This document shows, piece by piece, positions 7,000-8,786 of a stretch of 8,786 bases of DNA. The notes below the pieces were generated by a model. That model was not told the DNA's origin, did no database searches, and saw only the letters and a list, made by a program, of their open reading frames with translations. A program made the position numbers and the translations under genes. How positions within the stretch are numbered: position 1 is the first letter of the stretch; each line of letters begins with the position of its first letter. Source of the DNA: Lysobacterales bacterium CG_4_10_14_3_um_filter_64_11 (GTDB lineage Bacteria > Pseudomonadota > Gammaproteobacteria > Xanthomonadales > Xanthomonadaceae). The stretch is taken from positions 1-8,786 of the forward strand of contig PFJA01000291.1 of NCBI GenBank assembly GCA_002782905.1, read 5' to 3'.

Positions 7000-7142
7000 G
7001 GAAACCTGATGAAACCGTCGCGAGCGGCCCGAGTGCATGGCGCACGGAGCACAGGAACCGGCGTGTACATTCGCGTACATGAGGATTCCGCGCCCCGCGC
7101 AACGCCGCCATCGGGCCGCGCAGCAGGTTTCGAGAGGTTTCC
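7000..7142. repeat. Nested imperfect inverted repeat filling the potF-potG gap
   Basis: The outer arms are GGAAACCT (7000-7007) with AGGTTTCC (7135-7142), then GAAACC (7011-7016) with GGTTTC (7126-7131), separated by a 3-by-3 mismatch. Inside them is a second perfect 9-bp pair, GCGGCCCGA (7024-7032) with TCGGGCCGC (7111-7119). Within the enclosed 78 nt, smaller pairs are possible: GTGC/GCAC (7033-7036 with 7042-7045), GGAA/TTCC (7054-7057 with 7086-7089), TGTAC/GTACA (7064-7068 with 7075-7079) and GCGC/GCGC (7090-7093 with 7097-7100). On the potF-potG transcript this would form a long basal stem with a branched head. It begins 3 nt after the potF stop and ends 8 nt before the next hairpin. 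I do not recognise it as a known RNA or repeat family. Confidence 0.6.
7065..7080. repeat. GTACAT hexamer pair at 10-bp spacing
   Basis: GTACAT occurs at 7065-7070 and again at 7075-7080, exactly one helical turn apart. The same bases also form a short dyad (TGTAC/GTACA). The pair lies at the centre of the larger inverted repeat. It could be a protein-binding site or simply the terminal loop of an RNA fold. No regulator can be named. Confidence 0.4.
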
Positions 7143-7145
7143 CGA

Positions 7146-8285
7146 TTACTGACCGGTTTTGAGGGTTGTCCAGATCCGCGTATACAGGCGGTCCACTTCC
7201 GGCGGCAATACCGCGAAGGTGAACAGCTTGGCGCGGGTCGCGTCGCTCGGATACACGCCCGGATTTGCGAGCACTTCCGGATCAACCATCGGCAGCCCCG
7301 CCTTGTTGCCGCTGGCGTAGGCAACATAGCTGGAGATGGCCGCCGAGACCTCAGGCTTCAACAGATAATCCAGGAACAGGTAGGCATTGTTCGGATGCTT
7401 GGCATCCTTGGGCATCGCCAGCATGTCGAACCACATCGCCGCGCCTTCCTTCGGAATCGAGAACGCGATTTCCTGGCCGTTTTCCGCTTCATCGGCGCGA
7501 TCTGCGGCCTGGAATACATCACCCGACCAACCGATTGCCACGCAGATATCGCCATTGGCCAGATCATTGATGTACTGCGAGGAATGGAAGTAGCGCACGC
7601 TGGGCTTGATCGCGGTGAGAACGGCTTCGGCCTTGCGGATCACTGCTTCATCGAAGCTGTTGGGGTCTTCGCCCAGATAGTTGAGCACGCTCGGGATAAT
7701 CTCCTGCGGGGTATCGAGCATGACCACACCGCAATCCTTGAGCTTGGCGATGTTCTCCGGCTTGAACACCAGGTCCCAACTGTCCACCAAAGCATCCTCG
7801 CCCATCGCCGCCTTCACTTTCGCGACGTTGTAGCCGATGCCGGTGGTGCCCCACAAATAGGGGATGCTGTGCGCATTGTCGGGGTCACTGAATGCGATCC
7901 GCGCCATCAGGTTGGGATCGAGGTTGCCGTAGTTGCTGAGCCGGGACTTGTCGAGCGGCTGAAACACGCCGGCCTTGATCTGGCGTGCGAGAAACGACAA
8001 CGACGGAACCACAATGTCGTAGCCGGTGCCACCGGCCATCAGCTTGGCCTCCAGCACCTCGTTGCTGTCGAACACATCGTAGGTCACCTTGATGCCGGTC
8101 TCGGCCTCGAAATTGGCGATGGTGTCCTCTGCGATGTAATCGGACCAGTTATAGATGTTCAGGACTTTTTCTTCTGCCGCGGGTGCGGCTGCCGTTTGCG
8201 CCGACTCGCCGGTGGAAGGCGCCTTGCCGCAACTAGCCAGAACCAGCGCCGCCGCAATACCGACAGTCAATCGAACAGTCTTCAT
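7146..8285 (-). CDS. potF: Putrescine/polyamine-binding lipoprotein PotF
   Basis: The product is 379 residues (E. coli PotF is about 370). It is the substrate-binding protein that hands polyamine to PotGHI. The N-terminus is a lipoprotein signal: basic MKTVR, a hydrophobic core and lipobox LASC with Cys19 followed by Gly, then an Ala/Pro/Glu-rich linker to residue 40. The mature protein matches PotF closely, for example NIYNWSDYI (43-51), VFDSNEVLEAKLMAG (71-85) and RYFHSSQYINDLANGD (231-246). Likely ligand residues by alignment are Trp47, Ser48, Asp49, Tyr50, Ser95, Glu195, Trp253, Asp256, Trp285, Asp287 and Tyr323. The start at 8285 has GGAGGA 6 nt upstream (8292-8297) and gives a proper signal peptide; longer in-frame starts would bury it. 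The gene follows the aminotransferase by 130 nt. PotD/SpuE-like spermidine binding is the main alternative. Confidence 0.94.
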   Translation of the reverse strand: MKTVRLTVGIAAALVLASCGKAPSTGESAQTAAAPAAEEKVLNIYNWSDYIAEDTIANFEAETGIKVTYDVFDSNEVLEAKLMAGGTGYDIVVPSLSFLARQIKAGVFQPLDKSRLSNYGNLDPNLMARIAFSDPDNAHSIPYLWGTTGIGYNVAKVKAAMGEDALVDSWDLVFKPENIAKLKDCGVVMLDTPQEIIPSVLNYLGEDPNSFDEAVIRKAEAVLTAIKPSVRYFHSSQYINDLANGDICVAIGWSGDVFQAADRADEAENGQEIAFSIPKEGAAMWFDMLAMPKDAKHPNNAYLFLDYLLKPEVSAAISSYVAYASGNKAGLPMVDPEVLANPGVYPSDATRAKLFTFAVLPPEVDRLYTRIWTTLKTGQ

Positions 8286-8415
8286 CACAATTCCTCCAAA
8301 AAAGTGGGTGCAGATGAACCAATGCGCTGCTGCAGGAGATGCTGCCGGACCACGGAGCCCGCCTGCCACAGCGCCCCGAAAACGATAGTACCCGCACTGC
8401 GGTGGCGGCAACAGC

Positions 8416-8786
8416 TCATGCGCCGATGGCCATCGCGGCGGCGGTCTGATTCAGTGCCGCCCAGGTTTTGTCGAACAGTTCGTCGATCTGCGTGCGCGAA
8501 ATCACCAGCGGTGGCGACAGCAGCATCGAATCGTTGGTGGCACGCAGGATCAGCCCATTGCGCAGTGCCATGTCGCGACACAGCGTGCCGACCTTGCCGC
8601 GCTCGGGAAAGAATGCGCGACGGCGCTTGTCCGGCACCAGCTCCAGCGCCCCAACCATACCGACGATGCGCGATTCGCCAACCAGCGGGTGCTCACCCAA
8701 TTCCTGCCAGCGTTGCGCCAGGTAAGGCGCGGTGTCGCGCTTGCAGTTCTCGACGATTTTTTCGTCTTCGAGGATGCGGATGTTTT
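8416..8786 (-). CDS. Class III (PLP-dependent) aminotransferase, C-terminal fragment, putative polyamine aminotransferase
   Basis: Only the last 122 codons are in the window; the 5' part lies beyond the right edge. The frame is open to the edge. The visible part is the small C-terminal domain of an omega or class III aminotransferase. It has a helix reading RILEDEKIVEN, then APYLAQR, HPLVGESRIVGMVGALELV, the RNGLILRA segment, and the closing motif LLSPPLVISRTQIDEL. This resembles SpuC-type putrescine-pyruvate aminotransferases. The PLP lysine is not in the window, so activity cannot be checked. The enzyme would convert putrescine to 4-aminobutanal in the cytoplasm, which fits its position directly upstream of potFGHI on the same strand. 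Other omega-amine aminotransferases share this C-terminus, so the exact substrate is inferred from context. Confidence 0.82.
   Translation of the reverse strand, partial: NIRILEDEKIVENCKRDTAPYLAQRWQELGEHPLVGESRIVGMVGALELVPDKRRRAFFPERGKVGTLCRDMALRNGLILRATNDSMLLSPPLVISRTQIDELFDKTWAALNQTAAAMAIGA

Noticed and set aside
7065..7080. GTACAT repeats as a CRISPR-like array
   Set aside because: Only two 6-bp units with a 4-bp spacer and no cas genes; far too short.
6947..7327. Longer potG start running through the intergenic repeat into the end of potF
   Set aside because: The extra translation is Arg-rich with no similarity I recognise, and the ATG at 6946 has a good ribosome-binding site and matches the PotG N-terminus.
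8385..8411. Possible promoter before potF: TTGCCG (8411-8406) and TACTAT (8390-8385) on the minus strand
   Set aside because: Each hexamer matches consensus only 4 of 6 and the spacer is 15 bp, so chance is as likely as a real promoter.

Overview
The window looks like a GC-rich proteobacterial chromosome segment, most likely gammaproteobacterial. The evidence is a complete PotFGHI-type polyamine importer that closely resembles the E. coli proteins over long stretches, a TorF-type outer-membrane protein, and short, tightly packed operons with ATGA overlaps. I cannot place it to genus from sequence alone. No rRNA, tRNA, CRISPR array, insertion sequence or phage gene was seen, and no stretch over 300 bases lacks a gene.

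Left part (1-1762, plus strand): positions 1-156 hold no gene I can support. Then come a two-CBS-domain protein (157-585), a dienelactone-hydrolase-family protein (696-1355) and a HIT-family protein (1352-1762). The last two overlap by 4 nt and are probably co-transcribed. A strong GC-rich hairpin (1797-1825) separates them from the convergent minus-strand block.

Right part (1835-8786, minus strand, read from high to low coordinates): the 3' end of a class III aminotransferase (8416 to the window edge), then potF (binding lipoprotein), potG (ATPase), potH and potI (permeases), an aldehyde dehydrogenase of the Sad/GabD type, and a TorF-family outer-membrane beta-barrel protein. potG/potH and potH/potI overlap by 4 nt each, and the aldehyde dehydrogenase starts 11 nt after potI. 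Together this reads as an import-and-catabolism unit for putrescine or a related polyamine. PotF captures it, PotGHI imports it, the aminotransferase deaminates it, and the dehydrogenase oxidises an aldehyde further down the route.

The most unusual part of the window is the roughly 200-nt gap between potF and potG. It contains a nested inverted repeat (7000-7142) with two sets of arms. The outer arms are built from hexamers repeated at 10-bp spacing, and a third 10-bp-spaced hexamer pair lies almost exactly at the centre. A separate 9-bp hairpin (6965-6992) sits directly upstream of the potG ribosome-binding site. I do not recognise this element. It could be a structured intercistronic RNA, a protein-binding site, or a small palindromic mobile repeat. 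A second point of interest is the PotF ligand pocket, which appears to keep most PotF residues but has a PotD-like Trp at one position.
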